A DNA stretch of 64,000 bases from Periweissella beninensis (GTDB taxonomy: Bacteria; Bacillota; Bacilli; Lactobacillales; Lactobacillaceae). Under the pieces are notes generated by a model. That model was not told the DNA's origin. It worked only from the letters and a program-made list of their open reading frames with translations, and made no database searches. The DNA lies in NCBI RefSeq assembly GCF_016908275.1, contig NZ_JAFBDN010000003.1:79796-143795 (forward strand). Reading direction: 5' to 3'. Shown here in pieces: positions 24,625-33,454 of this stretch (the first letter of the stretch is position 1; every line of letters begins with the position of its first letter). The translations under genes were made by a program, and so were the position numbers.

Positions 24625-24888
24625 ATGCGATGAGTCGAGAACGACCAACCATATTTATATGGTGCAAGTAATTGCCTAGTGGTTTTCGAAGGTAGGGGCA
24701 CATTACCACCGGATGTGGGTGCTTGTTAAGTGAATTGTGGAATTTTACTTAACTATTTATGACTAACATTAATGCTATGGTATTAATGAAATACTACCGT
24801 GACGGAATTAGAAATAATTCCCCGGAGCTTGAGCCGGTCAATTCAAGCATGCCAAACTGAGCCATAGCTTTTGCTATGGCTCTTTTAT
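24625..24888 (+). ncRNA. orphan structured RNA of about 260 nt
   Basis: Between a consensus promoter and a strong terminator (GAGCCATAGC 24859-24868 with GCTATGGCTC 24873-24882, then TTTT) lies a string of hairpins: GTCG-AGAA-CGAC, CCATAT/ATATGG, GCAA/TTGC, CCTA/TAGG, TTAAGT/ACTTAA, ATTAAT/ATTAAT, GGAATT/AATTCC and CTTGA/TTCAAG. There is no ORF. Sequence marks of RNase P, tmRNA, SRP RNA, T-box or the common riboswitches are missing. It could be a 6S-like RNA, a known orphan motif I cannot recall, or a long leader of the next gene, whose RBS begins at 24901. Confidence 0.65.
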
Positions 24889-24912
24889 TTTAAATAAAAA
24901 GAAGGTGGCGTT

Positions 24913-25848
24913 ATGCGAGTTGGCAGTGTTGGTAGCGTAAAACAAACAATTAAACAAAAACAACGGTTAGGTAAAGTTAAGCAACATACTAGCAAGAGTA
25001 AATTTATACCTAGTGAATTTAGTGATTTTATGCGAGTTAGGTGGTATTTAACACAACAAGCAAAATTATCAGGGATAGCATGGGCAGTCGGTGAGCATTA
25101 CTTAATGCATGTAATCCAAGTTCTATTAAAAAAGCAACAAACAGCTCAAACACCAATTAAGCTGATCGATATTTTCACTGCAGCTATGCCAATAAATGGT
25201 CAGTTAACTTGGCAGTATTACCAATGCTTATTAAAAATATTACCGCAACTCCAAAAATTTCTAGCTAAAGAGTTGCAAGCTAATAAACAATTTATAGTGA
25301 CTCAGTTACCAACACTTGATGAGCATAACAAATTAATTGCACACGGAGTGGCTAATAATTTAAGTACAGCACAAGGGAAATCTGGTGCTCTAGGTCAGCA
25401 ATACTATGATTTAATATGGACAGAAAAGCACATTAATTGGCAATTAGTTAATGAACTATACCGGGGAATTGAAGTGCTTGGCCAAATTAAAGGACTAAAA
25501 GATATTACGCCAAAGATACTAACGGACGAAACTACTAGGAAAATTAAGGCAGTTAATTCAGTACAAGGGCAACAAATACTGTTGGCATTATTACCATTTG
25601 TGGACAAAACCACTAGCAATTGGGATTTAGCTATGTTTGTGGAGGTATTAAAAACAGAATCATTTAGTGCTACTTGGACAGCAGATGTGCGCCAATTAAT
25701 GGGTTTGAGTAACGAAATAAGAATATTTATTGAAAACAATCAAGCTAAGCAACTAAGGTTTGCGGCAACTGATTGGCAACTCTTAGAAGAAGTAATTGAA
25801 CAAGTTGGCTTAAATAAATTTTTATTGACTAGTGTAAAACATGATTGA
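24913..25848 (+). CDS. unrecognised 311-residue protein downstream of the structured RNA
   Basis: I do not recognise a family. The N-terminus is very basic (about residues 1-30, with KQTIKQKQRLGKVKQHTSKS); the rest is helix-rich and soluble, with WYLTQQAKLSGIAWAVGEHY and a Gln/Leu-rich middle. There is no signal peptide, membrane span or nucleotide-binding motif. RBS AAGGTGG precedes ATG 24913. It ends in its own perfect-hairpin terminator. Codon use matches the core genome, so it seems a resident gene. Confidence 0.75.
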   Translation: MRVGSVGSVKQTIKQKQRLGKVKQHTSKSKFIPSEFSDFMRVRWYLTQQAKLSGIAWAVGEHYLMHVIQVLLKKQQTAQTPIKLIDIFTAAMPINGQLTWQYYQCLLKILPQLQKFLAKELQANKQFIVTQLPTLDEHNKLIAHGVANNLSTAQGKSGALGQQYYDLIWTEKHINWQLVNELYRGIEVLGQIKGLKDITPKILTDETTRKIKAVNSVQGQQILLALLPFVDKTTSNWDLAMFVEVLKTESFSATWTADVRQLMGLSNEIRIFIENNQAKQLRFAATDWQLLEEVIEQVGLNKFLLTSVKHD

Positions 25849-25900
25849 AAATAAGTTCCAGTTAGGGGGCATATTTTTAATGGCAATTGATTAACTACAC

Positions 25901-25938
25901 AAAAACGCATGCTAATTGACAATTAGCATGCGTTTTTT
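25901..25938. terminator. perfect bidirectional terminator
   Basis: AAAAACGCATGCTAATT and AATTAGCATGCGTTTTTT form a perfect stem around a GAC loop. It serves the plus-strand gene ending at 25848 and could also stop minus-strand cutC transcripts. Confidence 0.92.
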
Positions 25939-26028
25939 AGTGGATTAACAGAATAATTTGACTATTACGTCTTTATATAATTCAACCTAATATCTGTTTA
26001 TTAATCAATTTAATAGGACTGTATTTGA

Positions 26029-26664
26029 TTAATGGGTAGCAACATGCACTTGCTTAATTGATAACTTAGTAAGTACTTCATCAACTTCATTAGGTAAAAC
26101 ATTAGCTGGAATGATATCAATTTGTTGCTTAGCATGCTTAATTAGTTCTAAAAGCCAATCAACGTTAGTAAGGACAGATTGTGTAGCATCTGCTGAACCA
26201 TGAACTAAAACTCGATCAACGTTATGCTCAATTAACCAGTCAAGAGCTGCCTGTTGCTTTGCTTGAGGAAGTAGATCAAAAGCGGTACCAAAAGTAACCA
26301 TCATGCCACCTGCAGCCGCAATTAGATTTTCAAGAGCTTCAAAATCTAATTGCTGAGCATCATCAGTTAAAGCATCAATAATGATGCCGTCAAGACCTAA
26401 TTGCTGGGCATCAAAGATATCAGCTTCCATGATTTTTATTTCAGCATCATTATAAGTATGGTCTTGAAGATGGGGCCGAATAATCGTTGATAAACTTACT
26501 GGTTGATCGGCTAAATATTTTTTTGCTTCGGCCATAAAACCGCGCGAAGGGGTCAAACCGCCGTTCTCAAAATTTGTACCAATAGCAATGCGTTGTGTAT
26601 GTTCTTTTTCAAGCGTTACTAAATGTTGATAATCAGTAACAGCCACCTCGCGAATGATTTGCAT
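26029..26664 (-). CDS. cutC: CutC family protein
   Basis: The 211-residue TIM-barrel protein has the CutC signature: QRIAIGTNFENGGLTPSRGF (about 25-44), IIRPHLQDHTYNDAEIKIME (about 62-81) and DGIIIDALTDDAQQLD. CutC is linked to copper homeostasis, although the biochemical role is disputed. I chose ATG 26664 (MQIIREVAVTDY), which has AGGAGC upstream; a longer frame to 26694 has none. It is a single gene, convergent with the plus-strand gene before it. Confidence 0.9.
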   Translation of the reverse strand: MQIIREVAVTDYQHLVTLEKEHTQRIAIGTNFENGGLTPSRGFMAEAKKYLADQPVSLSTIIRPHLQDHTYNDAEIKIMEADIFDAQQLGLDGIIIDALTDDAQQLDFEALENLIAAAGGMMVTFGTAFDLLPQAKQQAALDWLIEHNVDRVLVHGSADATQSVLTNVDWLLELIKHAKQQIDIIPANVLPNEVDEVLTKLSIKQVHVATH

Positions 26665-26760
26665 AAGTGTGCTCCTATTCTTTATTCGATGCATTTAATT
26701 GTAACAAAAAATAAGACTGATGCAAAATAAAAGCCTAAATGAATTAAATTAAGGTTTAAA

Positions 26761-27780
26761 CTATTCAAAGTGAACGCGCACACCTTCAGGAATTAGGAAA
26801 TCTTTTTGAATTAAGCTTAGGGTTCCAGCTTGAGCATCACGCTTAAATAATGAAACATTATCAGTATTTTGATTAGCAACCACAACAAATGTTTCATCAC
26901 TATTTAAAGCAAAATCCCGTGGGAAATCACCTTCTGAAGCAATTAATTGAATTAATTCAATATGGGCACCGGCATCACTAGTTTTAAAAACAGCAATTGA
27001 GTTATTACCACGATTAGAAGTATAGATATATTGACCATCATTAGTAACGCGGATAGCAGCTGCTCCATTGTGTTCAGTCCAATTATTTGGAATAGTAGTA
27101 GTAGTTTGAAGATGTGTTAAGCTTCCAGTAGTTGCATCGTATTTAAGAACTGAAAGTTGTGAAGAAAGTTCACCGAGAAGATATGCGTATTGGCCATCGG
27201 GACTAAAGCGAATATGCCGAGGACCAAAACCAGCTTCAGCTTGATAAGTTGAAACTAATGATAGTTTGCCAGCCGCACTAACATCATAAATATCAACTTT
27301 ATCTGTCCCTAAATCAACGACAACTAGTCGTTGATCAGGAGTTAAACCGGTAAAGTGAACATGTGCGCTACCTTGTTCAGGGCGTGGACCACTACCTTCA
27401 TTTTTAACTTGATCAGTTAATACTAAGTTAACACCATCAATTTTAAGAACTTCAGTTAAACCGGCATGGTAGTAGCCAGCGTAAACTAACTGCCGTTGTT
27501 CATCCACGGCAACATAAGCTGGGGATGAATCGATTAGATGTTCAGCAACTTTTTTAGCTGGTCGTTGCGTATTATCAAAAACGAAAAGGCCGCCTTGACC
27601 ATCATGTTTATCAACGGCATAAAGGCGGTTAGCCTTTGAAGTTGTTAAATAAGTTGGATTGCCTACTGTAGCAATCAATTGAGCATCAACTAATTTTTCT
27701 TGTGTAGTATCTAAAATAGCTTCATATACACCTTCAGATACACGTTTAGTATAAGTTCCAAAAAGAATCTTTTCTTGCAT
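26761..27780 (-). CDS. pgl: 6-phosphogluconolactonase (lactonase family, beta-propeller)
   Basis: The 339-residue seven-bladed propeller protein of the Pgl (YbhE) type shows GTYTKRVSEGVYEA at the N-terminus, GPRHIRFSPDGQYAYLLGEL at about 195-214 and EGDFPRDFALNSDETFVVVA at about 284-303. It would hydrolyse 6-phosphogluconolactone in the oxidative pentose phosphate route, central to heterofermentative lactic acid bacteria. ATG 27780 is preceded by GGAGGCG. It is divergent from the transporter gene at 27943. Confidence 0.9.
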   Translation of the reverse strand: MQEKILFGTYTKRVSEGVYEAILDTTQEKLVDAQLIATVGNPTYLTTSKANRLYAVDKHDGQGGLFVFDNTQRPAKKVAEHLIDSSPAYVAVDEQRQLVYAGYYHAGLTEVLKIDGVNLVLTDQVKNEGSGPRPEQGSAHVHFTGLTPDQRLVVVDLGTDKVDIYDVSAAGKLSLVSTYQAEAGFGPRHIRFSPDGQYAYLLGELSSQLSVLKYDATTGSLTHLQTTTTIPNNWTEHNGAAAIRVTNDGQYIYTSNRGNNSIAVFKTSDAGAHIELIQLIASEGDFPRDFALNSDETFVVVANQNTDNVSLFKRDAQAGTLSLIQKDFLIPEGVRVHFE

Positions 27781-27942
27781 GATATAACACGCCTCCGCAT
27801 AATAATTTGTTACCGCTTTCAGTATAGCAGAATTAAGTATCGTTGTATTAAATAAATAAAAAATTATATCAAGTAAAGCTCAAACAATAAATGTAATAAC
27901 ATGCTAAAATAAATTAATAGGATTTTTAAAGGAGGGGATTTA

Positions 27943-29199
27943 ATGGAAGAGCAAACAACTAAAAGAAAAACTTGGTTATATCATTGGTTAATCGACAACC
28001 GCTTTATCAATTTTCTATTAGGATTACTATTGATATTAATTGTTATTTACATGGTAAATAAAGTTCAATTTATTTTTGATCCGGTAGTTAAATTATTTAG
28101 TGCCGTAGGGGCACCAATTATTGTTGGTGGAATTTTTTATTACTTATTAAATCCGCTTGTTGATCGTGCTCAAAAAAGATGGCATTGGCCACGATGGATT
28201 ATGATTACAGTTTTATTTGTTCTTTTATTAAGCATTGTAGCTGGTGGCTTAGCAATATTAATTCCAATTTTAACAAAACAATTATCAGAATTAATAGATA
28301 ATTGGCCTACATATTGGCACAATATTAATCAAATTGTTGACAAAATTTTAAATGATCCTAATATTCGACCAGTTCAAAGTTGGATTGATGATCAAAGCCA
28401 AGCTTTAGCTAATAACTTGAAAGATTTTTCAAAAAATCATCTAAGTGGAGCTGTTGGTTCGGTTTCAGGTGTATTTAGTCATATTAGTTCATTTTTTATT
28501 ACCTTAATTACATTTCCATTTGTTTTGTTTTATCTACTAAAAGACGGTGAAAAATTACCTCACTATCTGGCCCAATTTGTTCCTAATAGCAAAAAGAAAC
28601 CATTTGTGTTTGTTTTGCGTGAAATTAATGGCCAAGTCTCAAATTATGTGCGTGGTCAATTGATTGTGGCATTTGCGGTTGCAGTAATGTTTTCTGTTGG
28701 ATACATGATTATTGGCATGCCTTACGGAATTGGAATTGGAGTTGCCGCTGGCTTTTTGAACTTAATTCCATTTTTAGGTTCATTTTTAGCTATGGTACCA
28801 GCTGTTGTGGTCGCAATATTTATTTCGCCAATTATGCTATTAAAAGTATTAATTGTCTTTATGATTGAACAAACATTAGAAGGCAAGGTGATTTCGCCGA
28901 AAGTTTTAGGCGATAGTCTAAAAATTCATCCATTAACAGTTATTGTTGTATTACTATCAGCTGGCAATATTTTTGGCTTAGCCGGGGTTATTTTTGGGAT
29001 TCCGGGTTACGCAGTGCTAAAAGTATTAATTGTGCATATATATGATTATTGGAAAAGCAATTCCATGTTATTTTCAAAAGAAGAACGCCAAGCAGTAAGA
29101 TTAAAGCAATTAGCTAAAATTGATACTGCATCAAGTGAATTTGCTCAAAATAATGGGGTAATTGAGCCAGAAAAAAATAGTGACGAGTCAGCGGAATAA
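27943..29199 (+). CDS. AI-2E family transporter (YdbI/YhhT-like)
   Basis: The 418-residue membrane protein has eight predicted spans arranged as in the AI-2E/PerM family. The conserved region FLNLIPFLGSFLAMVPAVVV lies at about 275-294 and EQTLEGKVISPKVLGDSLKI at about 309-328. Members export small molecules or ions; the AI-2 name is historical and the substrate is not predictable. RBS AAAGGAGGGG precedes ATG 27943. It is followed at 48 bases by rlmA. Confidence 0.9.
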   Translation: MEEQTTKRKTWLYHWLIDNRFINFLLGLLLILIVIYMVNKVQFIFDPVVKLFSAVGAPIIVGGIFYYLLNPLVDRAQKRWHWPRWIMITVLFVLLLSIVAGGLAILIPILTKQLSELIDNWPTYWHNINQIVDKILNDPNIRPVQSWIDDQSQALANNLKDFSKNHLSGAVGSVSGVFSHISSFFITLITFPFVLFYLLKDGEKLPHYLAQFVPNSKKKPFVFVLREINGQVSNYVRGQLIVAFAVAVMFSVGYMIIGMPYGIGIGVAAGFLNLIPFLGSFLAMVPAVVVAIFISPIMLLKVLIVFMIEQTLEGKVISPKVLGDSLKIHPLTVIVVLLSAGNIFGLAGVIFGIPGYAVLKVLIVHIYDYWKSNSMLFSKEERQAVRLKQLAKIDTASSEFAQNNGVIEPEKNSDESAE

Positions 29200-29246
29200 T
29201 TAGGTATACTTAATGAAGTGCTGATATTTAAAAAGTAGGAAAGAAA

Positions 29247-30095
29247 ATGAAAAAAATTGATAAAAGTCGTATTTTTTTAACGAAAAATAATAATTTATTC
29301 AGCTGTAATATTTGTCAAAACCAAAATTTGGTATTGCATAATAATAGCTTGGTTTGTGAAAATGGGCATAGTTTAGATTTATCGAAAAAAGGAACCTTGT
29401 ATTTTATCAAGCATGGAGTAAACACAGAATATGATGATCAAATGCTATCAGCACGTCGGCGTATTTTACAAGCAGGTCTTTTTGATGGCATTATTGATGC
29501 AGTAGGTGCTCAATTACCAGACACGGCACAAACAATTCTCGATGTTGGAACTGGTGAAGGGACCCCGTTAGTGAAATTGTTGGCTAATCGATCAGCAAAA
29601 GACATTGCGGTAGGTTTTGACATAAGTAAAGCAGGTATCAATCTAGCAACGCAATTAGAAAGTGATGTGTTTTTTGCAGTAGCTGATTTAGCTGAATTAC
29701 CCTTTGCCGATAAGAGTTTTTCCAGTATAATTGAATTTTTCTCACCAAGCGCTTATGAAGAATTTAATCGTGTGTTAAAACCAAATGGAATTTTAATTAA
29801 AGTTGTGCCTGCTAGTGAATATCTTAAAGAGTTAAGAGAAATCCTTTATCCAGTAGATTCACCAAAACGCACATATAGTAATGAAAAAGTTGTTGATTTG
29901 TTTATGGAACATTATCCAAATGCTAAAAGGGTACCAGTAAAATATGAATGGAAAATTCCCCAAGAAAATTATCAAGATTTATTACATATGACGCCACTAC
30001 ATTGGGGGGCACGCCCAGAAGCACAAGCAGCCGCAATTAAACAGTCGTTCCAAACAATCACTGTCGCCGTTGAACTACTAATTGTTCAGGGTTAG
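29247..30095 (+). CDS. rlmA: 23S rRNA guanine-N1 methyltransferase (RlmA family)
   Basis: The 282-residue protein has a zinc finger CNICQNQNLVLHNNSLVCENGH (Cys/Cys...Cys/His at about 20-41) and a SAM-binding motif ILDVGTGEGTPLV (about 97-109). It then carries the C-terminal MTPLHWGARPEA signature of RlmA(I/II) enzymes that methylate G745 or G748 in the exit-tunnel hairpin. It cannot be assigned to the I or II subtype from sequence alone. RBS GTAGGAAAG, ATG 29247. Confidence 0.92.
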   Translation: MKKIDKSRIFLTKNNNLFSCNICQNQNLVLHNNSLVCENGHSLDLSKKGTLYFIKHGVNTEYDDQMLSARRRILQAGLFDGIIDAVGAQLPDTAQTILDVGTGEGTPLVKLLANRSAKDIAVGFDISKAGINLATQLESDVFFAVADLAELPFADKSFSSIIEFFSPSAYEEFNRVLKPNGILIKVVPASEYLKELREILYPVDSPKRTYSNEKVVDLFMEHYPNAKRVPVKYEWKIPQENYQDLLHMTPLHWGARPEAQAAAIKQSFQTITVAVELLIVQG

Positions 30096-30168
30096 GACTA
30101 AAAAAGCTAGGATAAGTATGATATGCTATAAGTATTGATTAAGCTTAAATGATTGAGGAATTGAATTA

Positions 30169-30684
30169 ATGAAAAATCATATTGTGTTATTTGAACCGCT
30201 AATGCCAGCAAATACTGGTAATATCGCACGGACCGCAGCTGGAACGGATACCGTTTTACATTTAATTGAACCACTAGGTTTTTCAACTGATGATAAAATG
30301 ATGAAAAGAGCTGGCTTAGATTATTGGGATAAAGTTGAAATTGTTTATCACCCAAATCTTGTTGCCTTTATGGAGACATTAGGTGCAACAGATCGATTAT
30401 ATTTAGTCTCAAAATTTGCTGAAAAAAGTTACCATGAACTCGATTATACAGATCAAGATTTAGACTACTATTTCTTATTTGGTAAGGAAACAACAGGATT
30501 ACCGGAACCATTTATGCGTGCCAATCAGGAAAAAGCAATTCGGATTCCCCAAGATGATCAACATATTCGGAGTTTAAATTTGGCTAATTCAGCAGCAATT
30601 GTTATTTATGAGGCATTGCGCCAACAAAGTTTCCCTAATCTCGAAACAACTCATTTATATGCAGATGATAAATTAAAGGATTAG
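30169..30684 (+). CDS. trmL: tRNA (cytidine/uridine-34 2'-O)-methyltransferase
   Basis: The 171-residue SPOUT-fold methylase has NHIVLFEPLMPANTGNIART at the N-terminus, the knot motif FLFGKETTGLPEPFM (about 104-118) and IRIPQDDQHIRSLNLANSAA (about 125-144). TrmL 2'-O-methylates the wobble base of tRNA-Leu isoacceptors. RBS TTGAGGAA, ATG 30169. It is a single gene with its own terminator. Confidence 0.95.
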   Translation: MKNHIVLFEPLMPANTGNIARTAAGTDTVLHLIEPLGFSTDDKMMKRAGLDYWDKVEIVYHPNLVAFMETLGATDRLYLVSKFAEKSYHELDYTDQDLDYYFLFGKETTGLPEPFMRANQEKAIRIPQDDQHIRSLNLANSAAIVIYEALRQQSFPNLETTHLYADDKLKD

Positions 30685-30705
30685 GACCAATCTAATTACC
30701 AGGAG

Positions 30706-30733
30706 CGTCCGTAAAGTACTTGCGGACGTTTTT
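30706..30733 (+). terminator. terminator of trmL
   Basis: CGTCCGT (30706-30712) pairs with GCGGACG (30722-30728), and five T follow. Confidence 0.9.
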
Positions 30734-30769
30734 AATTAGTGAAATAAAATATAAATAAAGGAATGATTA

Positions 30770-33304
30770 ATGGCAGGAACAAAGCAAAAAACGGCACGCC
30801 GCTCGACAACTGCACGGCCAACAAAAAGGAAAACAACTAGAAGACCCCAAAATAGTAAAAAGAATAAAGATTATACAGGCAATATTGCGGCATTAGTCTT
30901 GGTATTTGCTTTATTGTTAGCTATTTTTAAAGCTGGTTTTGTAGGGGTTTTTTTGGCAAATGGCTTACGTTACTTTTTTGGTGATTTATATCAAATCGCT
31001 GCAAGTTTTATCGTAGTAATTACGTTATATGGAGCTGTCTATAGTAAATTGCCAAGGTTAAAAAAGCGGGTATATTTGGGATTAGGATTAACCTATATGG
31101 GGTGCCTTTTATGGACGACAATGAATTTATTTAATCATTTAGGAAACCATACTAATATAATAACGACGTTTAAGAATTTAAGCCGCTCTGATTTTATCAA
31201 CCAAGCAACAACAACCCAATTAGGTGGCGGTATTATTGGAAGTGGTATATATGCTGCGTCATATGCCTTATTCGCTAATTGGGGGACCGTTATCATTGCG
31301 GTAATCACAATTATATGTGGAATTATTATTTTATTTAATTTACCATTTCAAAATGTGATGGGCATTATTTTTAATAGTTTAGGAATTTTTGGACATAAAA
31401 CGGCCCAATCTGCTCAAAAGGTAACTGAAGTTATGCAAGAGAAGTCTGAAAAAATGCGAAGTGAATTAGCACAAGCACGTGAAGCAGAACGTCAAGCTCG
31501 TATGAATAATGTCTTAAACAGCGATCCCTTTAAGCAAGATGTTCAACCTACAGTTGACCAGGCAAAAGAAATTCCAGAAGTTGAAATTGATGAATTACAA
31601 AAAATAACTGATTTACAACCACAAACGAAAGCAATGACTAGCCAAGCATCAGAACAAGCTAGTAGTGTGCCAGTGACACCTAAAATTATGTGGTCTGGTA
31701 AAGAAACAGTTACAGCAAATACTGAAAAAAACAAAACGACAAGCGCAGAGAAGCGGATAACCCCAGTAGTAAAAGTGTCGCAAGATGACACTAAAATAGT
31801 GCCTGAAGTTAGCGTGAGTGATAATATTCCAACCATGACTGACACAGTTAAATTTGATGATCAAAATTATCAAATACCAACTACTGATTTACTTAATCAG
31901 GTTGATAAAACAGATCAATCAAAAGACTATGAAATGATTAAAGAAAAATCGGTAATTTTACAACAGACCTTGAAATCATTTAATATCGATGTGACTGTTG
32001 AATCAGTTGCGCTTGGACCGACCGTTACACAATATGAAATTAAACCGGCAATTGGGACACGCCTATCTAAAATTACAGGGTTAGCTCCCGATTTAGCATT
32101 AGCATTAGCAGCAACAAGTGTGCGTATTGAAGCGCCAATTCCAGGGAAATCTCTTGTAGGAATTGAGGTACCAAATCAACAACAGGCCGTCGTTGGCTTT
32201 CGTGATATTATGGAAAACATGCCACAAGAAGCTACAAATAATTTAGCAGTACCAATTGGTCGTGGTATTACGGGCCAAGTGGTGGTAGCTGACATTGGTA
32301 AAATGCCACATCTATTAATTGCCGGTCAAACGGGTTCGGGTAAATCTGTGTCAATCAATGGTATTATCGCCGGGTTATTAATGAAAAATAAACCTAGTGA
32401 ATTAAAAATGGTGATGGTTGATCCCAAACAAGTTGAACTATCAGTATATAACGATATTCCGCATTTATTAACACCGGTGGTATCTGAACCTAAAAAAGCA
32501 GCGCGGGCTTTACAAAAAGTTGCTAAAATCATGGATGATCGGTATAAACTATTAGCAACAGTTGGCGTTCGAAAAATTGCAGAATATAATAAAATGATTG
32601 ATGGCTACAATCAGCAGAATGGTACTAATTACGTTAAAATGCCATTTATTGTGGTAATTGTTGACGAAATGGCTGATTTAATGATTCAAGTTAAAAATGA
32701 AGTAGAACAGCCAATTATTAGAATTGCGCAACTAGGACGAGCAGCTGGTATTCATATGATTTTAGCAACGCAACGACCAACAGTTGACGTTATTACTGGC
32801 TTAATTAAAGCGAATGTCCCTTCACGAATTGCTTTTGCGGTTGCTTCAGGGATGGATTCAAGAACTATTTTGGATAAAAATGGTGCTGAACAGCTTCTGG
32901 GGCATGGTGATATGCTGTTTGAGCCAAGTGGTAAACCATCAGAACGGGTACAAGGAGCGTTTATTTCCGATCAAGATGTCACTAGTTTAGTTGATTTTAT
33001 TAAAAAACAAGCTACCGCAGAATATGATGCGCAACTGACAGAAGAAATTGAAACTGAAGTTGATGAAAATGTAGAAGAGGTAAATAATCAAAGTCATGAT
33101 GCACAGTGGGATGAGGTGATTCAATTTATCATTAGAGAACAAAAAGCATCCACCTCATTATTACAAAGACGATTTGGATTTGGTTATAATCGAGCTGCAC
33201 GAATTATTGATCAGTTAGAAGAACAAGGATTTATTGGACCAAACAATGGTTCTAAGCCACGTGAAGTCTATGTGACTGATAATAGTTCAGGGGTAGAACA
33301 TTAG
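30770..33304 (+). CDS. ftsK: DNA translocase FtsK/SpoIIIE
   Basis: The 844-residue protein has a basic Thr/Arg-rich N-terminus, about four membrane spans (about 40-205), a linker rich in Gln/Glu/Thr, and the RecA-like motor. The motor has Walker A LLIAGQTGSGKSVSINGI (about 520-537), Walker B-like VVIVDEMADLMI and the ATQRPTVDVITGLIKANVPS signature. A C-terminal winged-helix gamma domain follows (LLQRRFGFGYNRAARIIDQL). It pumps chromosome ends across the division septum. RBS AAAGGAATG, ATG 30770. It is flanked by terminators on both sides. Confidence 0.97.
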   Translation: MAGTKQKTARRSTTARPTKRKTTRRPQNSKKNKDYTGNIAALVLVFALLLAIFKAGFVGVFLANGLRYFFGDLYQIAASFIVVITLYGAVYSKLPRLKKRVYLGLGLTYMGCLLWTTMNLFNHLGNHTNIITTFKNLSRSDFINQATTTQLGGGIIGSGIYAASYALFANWGTVIIAVITIICGIIILFNLPFQNVMGIIFNSLGIFGHKTAQSAQKVTEVMQEKSEKMRSELAQAREAERQARMNNVLNSDPFKQDVQPTVDQAKEIPEVEIDELQKITDLQPQTKAMTSQASEQASSVPVTPKIMWSGKETVTANTEKNKTTSAEKRITPVVKVSQDDTKIVPEVSVSDNIPTMTDTVKFDDQNYQIPTTDLLNQVDKTDQSKDYEMIKEKSVILQQTLKSFNIDVTVESVALGPTVTQYEIKPAIGTRLSKITGLAPDLALALAATSVRIEAPIPGKSLVGIEVPNQQQAVVGFRDIMENMPQEATNNLAVPIGRGITGQVVVADIGKMPHLLIAGQTGSGKSVSINGIIAGLLMKNKPSELKMVMVDPKQVELSVYNDIPHLLTPVVSEPKKAARALQKVAKIMDDRYKLLATVGVRKIAEYNKMIDGYNQQNGTNYVKMPFIVVIVDEMADLMIQVKNEVEQPIIRIAQLGRAAGIHMILATQRPTVDVITGLIKANVPSRIAFAVASGMDSRTILDKNGAEQLLGHGDMLFEPSGKPSERVQGAFISDQDVTSLVDFIKKQATAEYDAQLTEEIETEVDENVEEVNNQSHDAQWDEVIQFIIREQKASTSLLQRRFGFGYNRAARIIDQLEEQGFIGPNNGSKPREVYVTDNSSGVEH

Positions 33305-33348
33305 TTATATACTAAACAAAGTTGTTAACTTAAAAAATATTCAATAAA

Positions 33349-33387
33349 GCTAGTTCTTGCTGTTACAGGTAAGGCTAGCATTTTTTT
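33349..33387 (+). terminator. terminator of ftsK
   Basis: GCTAG-TTCTTGC pairs with GTAAGG-CTAGC around TGTTACA, followed by seven T after one A. Confidence 0.85.
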
Positions 33388-33391
33388 AGCA

Positions 33392-33434
33392 ATAAAAAAT
33401 ACCAATCATCATGTTAAAAATAACGATTGGTATT
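33392..33434 (-). terminator. terminator of the YdbS-YdbT operon
   Basis: On the minus strand AATACCAATC (33434-33425) pairs with GATTGGTATT (33407-33398) and a run of T follows (plus-strand A at 33394-33399). Confidence 0.85.
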
Positions 33435-33454
33435 AAGGAGGGATCCAACAGTGG

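Noticed and set aside
24625..24888. RNase P RNA, tmRNA or T-box
   Set aside because: The conserved GAGGAAAGTCC and ACAGAA of RNase P, the tag frame and tRNA-like end of tmRNA, and the AGGGTGG-type T-box element are all absent.
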